A stretch of DNA of 64,000 bases from Zygnema cylindricum. Taxonomy: Eukaryota; Streptophyta; Zygnematophyceae; Zygnematales; Zygnemataceae. A program made the translations under genes and the position numbers. The notes beneath the pieces are model-generated. The model saw only the letters and a list, made by a program, of their open reading frames with translations, was not told the origin of the DNA and did no database searches. Below, one piece after another: positions 47,255 through 58,441 of this stretch (its first letter is position 1; each line of letters begins with the position of its first letter). The stretch is from contig JBBHKE010001378.1 of assembly GCA_037447655.1 (NCBI GenBank), positions 535,148-599,147 on the forward strand, written 5' to 3'.

Positions 47255-50200
47255 AGATGGCAGGTGGGAATTGCAGGGCATTGGCAGCCGCCAGCTGTTG
47301 TCACGCAGCAGACAGCTGGCATACAGGAGCGCCAGCTGGCACCACCCGGCAACGGTACGTTTCAATCAGATTCGCCACATGGAAAACCTTTCCATTCTCT
47401 TATGTTGCGAATGTTGCAACCCACGAAATAAGACAAAATGGAGAACTGTCTCTTAACTTTTCTTTGTTCTTTTAAGCTTTTTTTTGTCTTTTCAACTTTT
47501 TTTGTTTCGTCTATTTTCGTCTCTCAGCTTTTTTTTGAGTCCCATTTTCCTTCTCTTCTTGTGTCTCATTGTTTTTATGTGGGTGTGTTGGGAGGGAGAG
47601 AGGGAGAGAGGAGTTTGCAGAGAGAGAGGAAGTGACTGAGGGCCAATCAGAGAAGGTAGAGGCGGAGAGGGACTTGCAGGAAGTGCCAGGTGGCGAAGAG
47701 GAGGTGACGGGTGTCGCCTCAAGGGAGAGAGCGAGAGAGCTCCGATTGGCTGTGAGGACAACAGAGGACAGAGAGCAGATGAAGATTATGGCGGCTTTGC
47801 AGAGATTGGAGGTGAGGAGGGAGAGGAGGAGAGAAAGAGGAGGGGGAATGGGGAAAGGGGGAGGCTGGGGGGGAGGGTGGGGGGGGGCAGAGGCGAGAGA
47901 GGCGGGGAGGGGAGGGAGGGGGAGAGTGGGAGAGGTATAGGGAGAGGGAGAGGAGGGGGGAGATGGAGAGGGGGAGAAAGAGAGGGAGAGATGACGGAAC
48001 TCCGGAAGTGGGAGCCAGAGGCAGGAGGGAGGGGGGGGTAGAGAGGAGATTGAGTGGAGAGGGAGAGAGAGAAAAATGGAAAGGAGATTGGAGAAGGGTT
48101 GTACATCACAGCCATCTACTCACTTTGACACCCCTTTGACTCCCGTTGACCTCCTTTGACCTCCTTTGACTTCCTTCAGCCTTCTTTGACCCCCGTTGAC
48201 CACCGTTGACCCCTTTTAACCCAGCCCACCCTTTGACCTCTGTTTTGTCAGGTAGTGGAGGAAGGCGTATCTGGGCCAGATCTCTGTCTGAGGAGGGAGT
48301 ACGCCAGATGGCTTATAAGGGCCAGTGGGACGCTGGCGAGGTGGGGGGGAGATGAGGGAGGAGGGAGGAGGGAGGGGAGAGGGGAGAGGGGAGAGGGGAG
48401 GAGGGAGGAGGGGAGAGGAGAGAGGGGAGAGGGGAGAGGGAGAGGGGAGATGGGAGAGGGGGAGAAGGAAGGGGAGAAGGGAGAGGGGAGATGGGAGAGG
48501 GGAGAAGGAAGGGGAGAAGGGAGGGGAGAAGGGAGGGGAGAAGGGAGGGGAGAGGGGAGGGGAGAGGGGGAGAGGGGGAGAGGGGAGAGGGGAGAGGGGA
48601 GAGGGGAGAGGGGAGAGGGGAGAGGGGAGAGGGGAGAGGGGGCAGGGGGGAGTGGGGGGAGGGGGGGGGAGGGAGGGGGGGAGGGGGGGGGAGGGGGGAG
48701 AGGGGGAGAGGGGGGAGAGAGGGGAGAGAGGGGGAGAGGGGAGAGGTAAGAGGGGAGAGGGTGGGAGGGAGGAGGTTCAAGGAGCTAAGCTGCCTATTCA
48801 GGGGCGTTCTTTTCCTACATTAGTTAGTTTGGATGGGAGATCGTGTGAGTTTCATTGGGAATGTTGTGGGGAATGTGGTGGTAAAGGGAGGGAAGCAAGT
48901 TGGGGGGCGATGGGGAAAGGAGGAGGATATAGAAGAGGAGGGGAAGGGAGGGGGTGATAAAAGGGGCTGGGGAAAGTATTGTTTTTTCTGATTAGTCTAA
49001 CGAGATTCCCTTAACTCTCGAGTCAAATCTTGTGACTCCGTGAAATTCAAAACAACAGACAAAAAAAAGAGAGAAAAAAAAGTTACGGTCAGCAGACAAG
49101 TAAACGAATCCTGAAAAGCTGTGTTAAAAACCATGAACTTCCTGGAAAGCGCTGAAACCATTAATTTTGAAGCTTTTTTATTTTCAAACTTTCTTATGCT
49201 GAACCTTTTTTATTTTGAGCCTTGTTTCAGTTAGAGCCTGACACGTGGCAGTCTCCCATTGGCTGGCAGTGACTCCACCTCCTCCCGGGTCCACCCTGCC
49301 ATGTTCATAGAAGACGTGACAGAATTGGCTTTCCAGGACGTGTCCTGCGAAGATCCCGATTTCGCCTGTATTCAAGGTGAGGAGAGGGTGAGGGAGAGGG
49401 AGAGAGGGAGGGTGAGGGAGAGGGAGAGGGAGAGGGTGAGGGAGAGGGAGAGAGAGAGGGGAGGAGAGGAGGAGGAGGAGAGAGAGAGAGGGTGAGGGAG
49501 AGGGAGAGGAGAGGGTGAGGGAGAGGGGAGAGGAGAGGGTGAGAGAGAGGGAGAGACAGAGAGAGAGAGGGAGTCTGTTATTCAGTTTTTTTCCATTTGA
49601 CTATCCTGTCACACTCGACATCGTCACAAAACTGTCCACCTGGATTTCAACCATAGGATGATATAGAAGATAACTCTTCTGTCTGAAAAATAGTGTTGAG
49701 AAGGCGGCAAAAGTCTTTAAAAATCACTGCCAGGTGGCAGGCTTAGCGGAGGCCGGCATTCTGCCAAGTGGCCTTTCGGAGGAAGGCGCCGACCACTCCA
49801 CATTCCGTCCTGACAGGTGAGTTAAGAAAAGTCAACGGATTCCAACGGAACCTGCTGATGTCAGAGAAAGTCAACAGAGGTCAGCGGATGTCAACTGAGG
49901 TCGGTGGATGTCAACAGAGGTCATGCGAAGTCAATGGAAGTCAAAGGAAGTCAAAGAAAGTCATCGGGAGTCAAAGGAAGTCAACGGGGGTCAGTGGGAG
50001 TCAGTTGAAGTCAACCAACAGGGACGTCAATAGAGGTCAGTGGACGGAAGTTAAGGAAGCCAATGGAGGTCAGTGGAAGTCAACGGAGTCAACCAGACTC
50101 GATGGAATTTGATGGAAGTCAACAAAAGTCAAGGGTAGTCAATGGAGGTCAGTGGAAGTCAATGGAGGAGTCAATGGTGGGATCTGACTGAGGGGGGGGG

Positions 50201-51465
50201 GGTGAGGAGGGGAAGAACAGTCCTCTGACGAGGGAGGATATGCTGTTGTGGCGAATGGCGTTGGAGCAACCAGGCGTGACACCTGTCACGATGGAGGTAA
50301 GTCAGATGCTTGCAGAGCTTCCCATTCTTTTGTTCGCTCTCTGTTATCCGTTGTTGCCGTTCTTTTTACGGTTACGGTCGGTTTTACAGTGCTGCTGAAT
50401 GTTATATGGTATGTTGTGTTTTGTCGTGTTCTATGGTTCTCAGGTGTGTTCTATTGTGTTTTTTTATGTCCATTTTGTTCTGTGAGGTTCCGCGTGTAAC
50501 TTTTTCCATGTACTCCGTTCCGTTCCATGTCCATTCCTTTATGTTAAGTCATGTTCTCTTTATTATTTTCATTTTCCTGCTGTGCCCTTAAAGAATCATA
50601 AAAAAAACCTTTCGAAAAAGTACTCTTGAAAAAAACCTTTAAAGAACCTTACAAAAAGCCTTACAAAAACCTTCAACAAAGACTCCCTCTCCCCTGCCCC
50701 ACTCCCTCCCCTTCCCTCTCCCACTCTCCCATTCCTCTCCCTCTGCTTCTCCCACTCCCTTCCCTCTCTTAGAAAGACTCTCCAAAAACCTAAACCCTCT
50801 TCGAAAAGGGTTGCAGGAGGAAGCAGCCCCCCTAGGGCTTCTGGACGAGGGTCGACTCTCAGAAGCGCTGCGGTTGGCTCTCTCGCAGGACCTCCCGGCT
50901 GCCCAGGCCAGTGTTACCAGGACGGCCTTTGGTGAGGGAGGGGGGAGGGGGAGGGGGAGGGGAACACGTTTCAATAATGGAGTTAATAGCTGTTGGAGAT
51001 AATAAGTTTGATTTGCTTTGGGTGTTTTTTTTACCAGAAATCATTAATTAGTGTTTAGTACGCTTATATGTTTAAGTGGTCCATAACGAGCCATGTTTCA
51101 AAAAAACATGAAAAAATAATAGCCATCAATTCTCCGAGGGACGGTCACAGGCACTAAAAATCCAAAAACAAACTAATAAGAAAACACAACAAAAAAACTA
51201 AAAAATTAACCAAAAAAGAGTAAAATGAAAATCAAAAAACAAAAAGAAAAACACACACACGCACACTAGTGAAAAAATAATAGCATAAGAAATGCCATCT
51301 ACGGTTGTGACACATCAGCAGGCAGCCAAAAAACCCAAAAAAACATAATGAAAACAAACCAAGGAAAACCCAAAAAAGAACAATTAAAACCCAAATAAAA
51401 TCAAAAGAAAAAAAACACAAAAAAAACCAAAAAGAAAACCAAACCTCCCCCCCAAAAAGACACAA

Positions 51466-51496
<31 letters not shown>

Positions 51497-53984
51497 AACA
51501 CCCCGGTATATAAGGCATCAATGGTCTGAGGGACGGTGGTCACAGGCGCTACAAGACGATTTCACCCATCCATGGTCGTGACACATCAGCAGGCGGCTGC
51601 CAGCCTGGCAGCCGGCCGTCCGGCAACCATGGTTTCGGCGATGGAGGAAGAAATGGAGGTGGAGAGGGAGGAGGAGAGGGAGAGAGTCACAGAAGCCAGG
51701 AGAGAAGAAGGGAAGAGACAACGGAAGGAGGAGCTCGAAAGGGCAAAGAGGGAATCAGTGGAACATAGGAAAGCGACAAAGAAGGCGGCCATGGTTAGGG
51801 TTCAGGAAGAGGAGAAGTTGAGAGTAGCCCTTTTTGAGTTGTGTGATGGAGCCTGCGATGTGAATTCTCGGAAGGTCAGATGATGGATTCAAAATGAAAA
51901 ATAATTTGAAAGGGAACATTGCGATTTAAACGTTTCATACGTTTTTGTAAAGCTGTTTAATACTTAATTTGTTTTATGGGATACTTTTGTTTACTCTTTT
52001 TTTTTAGTGTTTTTGCAGTGTCTTTGTTTGCTGTTTCATATTTACTGTACTTTTGTTTACTCTCTATATTTTTGGTTTAATACATTACTTGATTTTATGG
52101 TACACCGAGAATCCTAATTATCTTTATGCTGGTTCTTTTTGGCCATGGAACATAAAATAGCGCTGACAATACTATTTGCTTTTTGTTTTTGTTGTTTTTT
52201 TGTATTTTGGCTTTTTTTTGTTTTTTGTTCCTTTTGTTTTTTGTTCTTGTTTTTCTTTTTTTTCCTTAACGCGAAGTTGTTAAGCAGTTGAAATGGCCAT
52301 GTCCCTTGGACCGAAATTAGTATCGAAAACTTAAAAATATATCCCATTATTCCTTTACGCTAATAGGCATTTACTTCACAGTGTACTTTTCGTTTTTCTT
52401 TTTCTTTGGTTTTTGTTTTTTTTTTTTTGTTTCCTGTTTTTGAATTCCTGTTTTTTTGTTTTCCGTTTTTCGTTTTCTCGTTTTTCGCTTTTCGTTTTTC
52501 GTTTTTCCTTTTTTCGCTTTTCGTTTTTCGTTTTTCGTTTTTCTTTTCGTTTCTTGTTTTTTTTGTTTTTTGTCTTATTCTCTGATGGTGAGCCTCTCTT
52601 CTATTTTGACAGGGGGCAGCTTATAGGAAACTTCATTGGGTGGAGAAGGAGAGGAAGGGGGTGGAGATGAGATTGGCAACCATTAATAGTGAGGTGGCGT
52701 GGGTGGGGGGAGAGAGAGAGGCCATAAAAAGGGAAATTGTGGAGTTGAAAAGTGAGAATATTGAGAGACAAAGGTTGAGGGAGGAGAAAAAATTATTGGC
52801 TGAGCTCAGGTATGTTGACCTCTCCCTCCTTCCCTCACTTTCTCCCTCACTCCATCTCCTCCTCCGTTCTGCTGCCGTTCCCTCCCTCCCTCTCTCCCTC
52901 CCTTTTGCTGAGTTCCCTTCCTCTTCCCTCTCTCTCTACTTCTCTCGCTCTCTCTCTGGCTGCTGTTCCCTCCTTTCTCCTCCTTTCCTGTGAGGTTTGG
53001 GCAAAGTTGTTGCGTCGTCTTATAGGAATTAGTGTGGATATATATCTTTTTTGTCTCGGCAAAGAAAGATCTTTGATTTTTTTTTGATAGACAGATAATA
53101 TCTGGTTCTTCTTTTCTTTACTTTTTTTTTAAGGAGATCACCTACACTTGGTTCTGTTCCTCCACTATGGCCATTTTTCATTAATCGGATACAAACCGGT
53201 GTTTACAATTGCATACTCCGCACTTTATCTGATACAGTTCATACTATTTAGTAGACTTTCTATTAGATTTTTTCACATACTATGTAACACACTATTTAAC
53301 GTACTATTTAACATACTACACAACCCACTTTTAACAAACTATTTACGAGAGGAAAACGGCAAAGCATTCTGGCTTGCCGGATTCATTCTGTAAAGACACA
53401 TCACTATGTTTTGTGGATATTATATTCAGTACCTATTGTTAATATGTCTGAATTGGAAAAAAAGTTTCCAGGGAACTTCTCAGGAGTAATGCAGAAGCCA
53501 CAGTCACTCAACAATGAGTATATGAAACAATTTCCATCATTATGAACAATGACTAAAGTTGGTGGTTATTATATTTAGTATCTGTTGTTAATTTAGTTTA
53601 TGCGTTCACTAAATCATGTGGTTATTGTATTTTATAACACACTATTGTTAATTTAACTGAACCACAAAAAAGTGTATGGTCCGTATGGTTTAACGCAGGA
53701 GGGAAGCGGAAGCCGTAGCCACAGCCAAAGAGAGAGAGGCGGGAGAGTTGGCGAGTCTCACGGCTTTCGCAGAATATCACCTTTGGAGGGGAGGAGGGAC
53801 AGGTGGCGCTCTCTCAGAGGCTATGGGAGAGCTTCGCGAGTTTCTGGGAAGGTTTGTTTTTATCGTGGAAAAGAGGGTCAAAGGGGGTGAAGGGAGAGTA
53901 GTGGAAGCTGTGAGAAGTTTGTGGGTCAAAGTGTGTGGAGTTTGGAATGGAGTGGTGTCCAAGGAACAATGGAGAGTTAGGTAG
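44069..53984 (+). CDS. Plastid SLH-domain protein with membrane helix and coiled coil
   Basis: Related to plant plastid proteins with cyanobacterial-type S-layer homology modules (Arabidopsis At5g23890-like). Thirteen exons: 44069-44549, 46656-46733, 47049-47077, 47264-47354, 47621-47811, 48252-48340, 49270-49376, 49741-49816, 50221-50296, 50817-50931, 51546-51874, 52613-52809, 53699-53984, about 714 aa. Order: transit-like N terminus; GYGGW segment; helix LVAVLLAAAALASV (about 162-175); acidic linker; SLH region about 291-490 (LCLRREYARWLIRASGT, HPAMFIEDVTELAFQDV, EDPDFACIQGLAEAGIL, LTREDMLLWRMALEQ, RRFHPSMVVTHQQAAASLA); long Glu/Arg coiled coil; C-terminal region ending WNGVVSKEQWRVR. Presumably anchored in a plastid membrane; biochemical role unknown. 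ATG 44249 (MASSRGQAGG) is an alternative start. Small exons 2-4 and the joins near the GA tracts are the least certain. Confidence 0.84.
46350..46610 (+). repeat. Degenerate GGAACTGGGAAA minisatellite in SLH intron 1
   Basis: Short units of about 6-12 bp (ggaactggaa, gggaaacggga, ggaaactggg) recur throughout. They yield only low-complexity translations. Confidence 0.7.
47187..47250 (+). repeat. GA dinucleotide microsatellite before SLH exon 4
   Basis: Uninterrupted GA repeat of about 64 bases ending shortly before the acceptor at 47262-47263. The purine tract in place of a polypyrimidine tract is unusual. Confidence 0.9.
48121..48245 (+). repeat. TTGACC/TTGACTCC array at the end of SLH intron 5
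   Basis: About 11 copies of TTGAC followed by C/T, spaced roughly 10 bases apart (tttgacctcctttgacctcc). It ends just before the acceptor of exon 6 (starts 48252). TTGACC/T is the W-box core bound by WRKY factors. The reverse-complement unit forms the array at 49826-50178. Confidence 0.85.
48341..48770 (+). repeat. GGGGAGAGG purine tract in SLH intron 6
   Basis: Some 430 bases of almost pure G/A with repeated GGGAGAGGGGAGA units and longer G-runs (48640-48710). It generates long artefactual ORFs on both strands. Strong potential for G-quadruplex or triplex formation follows from the composition. Confidence 0.9.
49377..49572 (+). repeat. GGGAGAGGGTGAGG repeats in SLH intron 7
   Basis: Purine-rich minisatellite starting at the donor site itself: exon 7 ends with CAAG and the repeat begins gtgaggagagggtgaggg. 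Confidence 0.85.
49826..50178 (+). repeat. GGAAGTCAACGG array in SLH intron 8
   Basis: Over 25 degenerate units of about 10 bases with the core GTCAA or GTCAG (ggaagtcaacggaggtcagt). It is the reverse-complement family of the array at 48121-48245. Confidence 0.85.
51160..51495 (+). repeat. A-rich tract ending in a CA microsatellite in SLH intron 10
   Basis: Low-complexity A-rich sequence (aaaaaacccaaaaa types), then CA repeats at about 51465-51489, just before exon 11 (starts 51546). Confidence 0.8.
52099..52384. mobile_element. Possible further MITE copy in SLH intron 11
   Basis: Left end gtacaccgagaatcctaatt and right end acgctaataggcatttact...gtgtac resemble degenerate inverted ends of the TA-flanked MITE family. 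The interior is T-rich (tttttgttttttg). Divergence is high, so this is a weak call. Confidence 0.35.
52386..52570 (+). repeat. TTTTTCG minisatellite before SLH exon 12
   Basis: T-rich tract with repeated cgtttttcgtttttc units, upstream of the acceptor at 52611-52612. Confidence 0.8.
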
Positions 53985-54116
53985 AGGACGAGGAGGAGGA
54001 GGAGGAGTTGGAGAGTGAGGAGGAGGAGGAGGAGGAGGAGGAGTTGGAGAGTGAGGAGGAGGAGGAGAGTGTGGAGGAGGAGGAGGAGAGTGTGGAGGAG
54101 GAGGAGAGTGATCAGG
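53985..54116 (+). repeat. GAG trinucleotide tract after the SLH stop codon
   Basis: GAGGAGGAGG repeats with interspersed gttggagagtgag begin at once after the TAG at 53982-53984. In another frame they keep an open acidic reading frame to a TGA near 54161. Taken as 3' UTR. Confidence 0.75.
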
Positions 54117-55629
54117 GGGAGGATGAGGGGGAGCTTTCTGAGGCGACTTTGGTTGTTTTCTGACGAATAATTGTAAAAGTGTTCACGAGGATAGAGTGTA
54201 CAGCATTTTCTCTCTCCCTCTCTTTCTCTCTCACTATCTCTTTATTACCTTTTCTTCTTCTCTTTCTTTCTCCCTTGCTTTCTCCCTTTCTTCCTTCCTT
54301 TCTCTCTCTTTTATTTTTTTCACTCTCTCTCCCTCCCCCCCTCCCTCTCAGCAATCCAAAGTAGCGACTGTTGAGTCAAAGCGAGACTATACAGGGAATT
54401 TTTAAGAGAGGGGGCTTTTTAAAAAAGTTGGGAAAAAGTGTAATAGGGTAAGAAGGAAAAGAGGGTAAAGGAAAAGAAGTCTGGTTTAGGTTTGGTTTAG
54501 GGTTGGTAGTAGTGGTAGGTTGCATTGACCAATAGAAAGTGTTCGTTTGCTTTAGGGGTTTTTTATCCACCCTATTATTGGAGAAAGGGGGGAGAGGGAG
54601 TTTTATGTCTATATAGATATACGGCCAATGTCAACATTTGTACTTCGTCTTTTTATGACGAGCTTCATTTCATATTATAAAATGAAAAGAAATAAAAGTA
54701 AAGATAAAGTTTGATTTATTTGACCCGTGTATTTTCCACTTGTACTGTATCAGTGATCGATTGTCCTTTAGGTGGCTAAGCAAAAAAAAAAAGAAAAAAA
54801 ATATGTATGTATCTTTTGTATGTATCTGTTTTCCATGATGTTTTTACTATTGTATGGTTACGTGCTTCACATGCTTGGGTGTAGTATTGTGCATATATAT
54901 ATAAATAAGGTTTCCGTTGTTATCATTTATTTTTAACTGTAAGAAAACCAAGGATTTTTTGCTAACTTTTAGTAAGTATCTAAGTGAAATTGCAAATCAC
55001 CAGAATTGACAAACTTTGACTTCAATTTCTAATTTTATTTTATTTTTTTGCCTGGTGTGGCAAACAGGACCTGGTGTTACATGCAAACTTGTCAAAAAAA
55101 ACATGTATTTTATGGAAACTTTGTGCATTTTATAATCCTATTTTATGAACTCTGAATTACTTTACCAAACTATTTGGTATAAGTCTTGTTCAACCATTAT
55201 TTTTGTTTTTCATAATTCCATCGAAACTGTCACAGGCCAAAAATCCTTTTTCAGTCATGTACGTATAAAGTTGTATAGCTTGAGAAGTGTCAATTTCCTT
55301 CTGAGCACTAGTGAGTATTCAACATGTCACTGAAAGGTCACAACACTCAGAAATTGTTGAGCAAACCCTAAAAGTGTTGAACATGGGCAGGAATACCAAG
55401 AGATGTCTAATCATATGATTTTTTTTACCGATTCTTCAAAATCAACATTCAATCAAAAAAAAATTACAAAATAAGGCCAAAAAAAGTTCCTGACACTTAC
55501 CAGTACTGTTCCAAACCCCTAAACATCCTACTATGTATTGATTGCAAATCCCAACATTTAAGAGGCACTCATTTGGAAAACAACAGTCTCAAACAAGGAA
55601 CAATAACACATACATGGGTGAGCAAAAAC
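54117..55629. other. Intergenic: SLH 3' flank
   Basis: Contains a CT/TC-rich tract at 54206-54350, a stretch with ggtttaggtttggtttaggg near 54481, and A/T-rich sequence with no supportable gene. Candidate polyadenylation sequence aaaataaaag-like near 54690-54700. Confidence 0.5.
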
Positions 55630-56496
55630 TAGTGTTGTGTATCGGTAAAAAAATTATCGCGATAACACCGATACCGATAGTTATCGGTTATCGAACGGTC
55701 AGAGGTCCCGATATATCGGTCCGAGACCAACAAATTCCATATCGGCGATAACTTACAAATATACAGTATGCATACAATAGTATGGTTTACCATCGCGCTT
55801 TTTAATAAAGTCGGCCATTACTCACTTTATAATATACTGTATTATATTATTGACTTTATATAGCGTGGTGTGCCAAGTGTAAGAATTTGTTCCGTACGCT
55901 GTTAAACTGTTATTTATTGCGGATAGCGCAGCACATAAACGTTGACAAATTTAAAATAATATTTTATAGTTCTAAAATTATAGTACCGAAAATTACATTG
56001 TAAATTTGTAAAATCAAACTTTTTCGAAAACCACGAGAACAGACGAACACAAAGCAGACGAACAAATCTGTCAGACTGCCGCCATTAAGTGCCATTTAGA
56101 AAAAAAAACAGTCAAAATGACATTCTGGAAGGGGTACCCAAGTAAAACCCCCTTAAATTAGAAATAATGAAGGAAACATCGCGATTTTTAACCGAAATCG
56201 GGGGGAAGGGGGTCCGCGGCTCGTCTGGGGAATAACACGTAGAGTTGAGTGTACTGGCCGTACATTTGTCTGTACGGACCGTACAAATATCGCTGATAGT
56301 TATCAATATCGGTGTTATCGCCGATAATAACCGATAAATATCGGTTATTTATCGCCGATAACAACCGATAATTATTGGATATTTAACGGCGATAACGCCG
56401 ACAAAGATATATCGAACCATTAAATCAATTATCAGCTACCCAAAAAAAAAGGCTCATATTGGTTACACGGCATATCCTCGCCGATATACAACACTG
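55630..56496. mobile_element. Non-autonomous hAT-type element, 867 bp, with 8-bp target duplication
   Basis: GCAAAAAC is present at 55622-55629 and again at 56497-56504, an exact 8-bp target-site duplication. The left terminus TAGTGTTGTGTATCGG mirrors the right terminus CCGATATACAACACTG. hAT elements make 8-bp duplications and often have CAGTGTTG-like ends. Both subterminal zones are dense in CGATAA/TTATCG and ATCGG motifs in both orientations. No transposase ORF is present. Confidence 0.88.
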
Positions 56497-56632
56497 GCAA
56501 AAACAATACGAGTCAACATCACAAATAGAATCCACAAACTAGGCTCTTTGAGCTAACAGTAATCCACGGTATACATTGTGTATGACAATGCACTAGCATG
56601 GTTGTGTGCAAAAAGTATTTGTCCAGACTATT

Positions 56633-56854
56633 CACAGACCGTGTATTGCTATCAGTGTTAATAATTTGTTCACCTCTTAATCATCTTATCTCCGTACACA
56701 TTTGTCCAGTTTTCTATTTAATATAGCCAATCGGAAGCTAAAATCTTACCTTTCAATCGCAACCGTGAGATCTAGAATCCAACATGTATATTCAAAGAAA
56801 AGATGTTTTAAGTAGCAAAAGCAAAAGCATTATCACTAATAGCAATTCGAAGTG
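56633..56854. mobile_element. Diverged TA-flanked MITE copy
   Basis: Internal sequence (ccaatcggaagct, atcttacctttcaatc, gatgttttaagt) matches the element at 19902-20122. The ends (gtgtattgctatcagtgttaa and ttatcactaatagcaattcg) are degenerate versions of the same inverted repeat. Right flank TA at 56855-56856. Confidence 0.65.
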
Positions 56855-56856
56855 TA

Positions 56857-58441
56857 CATTGTCAAAATAAAAAAATAGTGCAATATATAAATAAGTGTGG
56901 TGTGCATATTTTTAACTGCCTCCTAGTATTTGTGATTCTTCCAGTGACCTCTGAGTTTGATTAAGCAAAGTACAAAAGGTACATTTTTGCAACAAACATT
57001 TAAGGTTTACTTTCAAAATTTTAGGAATAAGATTTTACTAAGGCCAGAAAACCCTAAAAAAACAAGACAAAAACAGAAACAGCAGTAAATAACAACAAAA
57101 GAAAAAAAAAGGAAAACAAAAAACACTCAGTGCAAACCATAAAAAAACAGTTGAAATACAAAAAAAAAAACAGCATTTTGAATCCTATTCATTATTTTTG
57201 TCTGCCCTAAAGGCATAACTTGTTATTGGCTCAAAACAGCAAATCAGCAAAACTAAAATAGTGTGCAAAAAAAAAAAAACAATCAACACAAAAAAGGTAT
57301 CCACATTGTTTAAAAAATAAAAATAACTGCAACTAAAACAATCCAAAATCCTCCAATAGCCAACAAGATAGTTGCCTTTTCCTGCAGCTAGGGTTTCAGA
57401 GAGTGTTAATCTTTTTTAGGGATTTAAGTCACAAATTAAAAAAAAAAAACCTAAATCTGAAATAAACAGAAAAACAAAAAAAAAGCAAAGCCCATCCTGA
57501 AAGCAGTTTCCTCAACCTTTTATGCTTTCTGCTGTTTATTGAAACCAGAAAAAAATGTTGTTACCGAGAAAATAAATTAGACGCATGACTGAAAATAGTC
57601 GCCTTCTATCGAAACTACAGATCTGACAATGGCGTCAAATATTCTAAAGAGATGGCAGCCATGGCTGCCTATTTCCAAGCTTTCTCTCTTTCAAAAGAAG
57701 TTCAGAAGAACAGAGGGAGAAAAGGAGGGAGGAAAAAGACAGAAAGAGAGACGAGAGAATTAAAAGAGGACCGGGACAGAGAGAGAGATAGGGAGGAGCA
57801 ATCAGCAGAAGGGAAGTGACACTAAAACAGTGATAAACACTAAAACATCCTAAAACCCTACACATGAAAAAATCAAAAAAAAAAAAAAAAACTACAAATC
57901 CTAACTATTGAAAAGAGTCGAAACGATCTTTCTTTTATGTGCCACGTGGCAGCTCCTTCGAGTCGAGAGAGGAAGAGAGAACGACTTCATGAAGACGACC
58001 ACTTGTTATTCCTACAATGTGAAAAATAGTAAAACCAACCGACCGCAAAAACGCCCCTTTTCCACCACTTCTCCTCACTATCTCTCATATTCCTCCTCCG
58101 AAAAATTAAATTCCTATTTGAAGCTCCCACAGAAACTCCTCTCCTCCTTCAGAGAAACCATTTGTTCTTTGAGAAGACATAATACCGGCATTCATCCTTT
58201 CATCACACCTATTCTCTTCTCTCCTCTCCCCTCCTCTCCTTTCCATAAAACAGCTTCTCTTCTTCCTTCAAACGATTCTCCTTACAGAAACAAAAACAAA
58301 AATCCACTCTATTTCAATGGAAACACTAGTGTTTCCCTTCTGCTTATTCCGGCTTTCCCGAAAGAAACCATGGCTGCTTGAGAAGCTTCGCGTAGTGTCG
58401 TCCATGGAGGAGGAGAGGGAGGAGGAGAGGGAGGAGGAGGT
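56857..58441. other. Intergenic region downstream of the fasciclin-like gene
   Basis: A-rich sequence (57050-57500) and purine-rich sequence (57700-57800). CACGTG lies in gccacgtggcag near 57941. Probably includes the 3' UTR of the minus-strand fasciclin-like gene at its right end. The ORF at 57908-58381 has no recognisable motif. No gene called. Confidence 0.45.

Noticed and set aside
48325-48957. 210-codon Gly/Arg/Glu ORF and its minus-strand Pro/Ser/Leu counterpart
   Set aside because: Pure artefact of the GGGGAGAGG repeat in an SLH intron; no start context or non-repetitive motif.
57908-58381. 157-codon plus-strand ORF upstream of the fasciclin-like gene's 3' end
   Set aside because: Ser/Pro-rich low-complexity translation with no motif; downstream 3' flank of the minus-strand gene.
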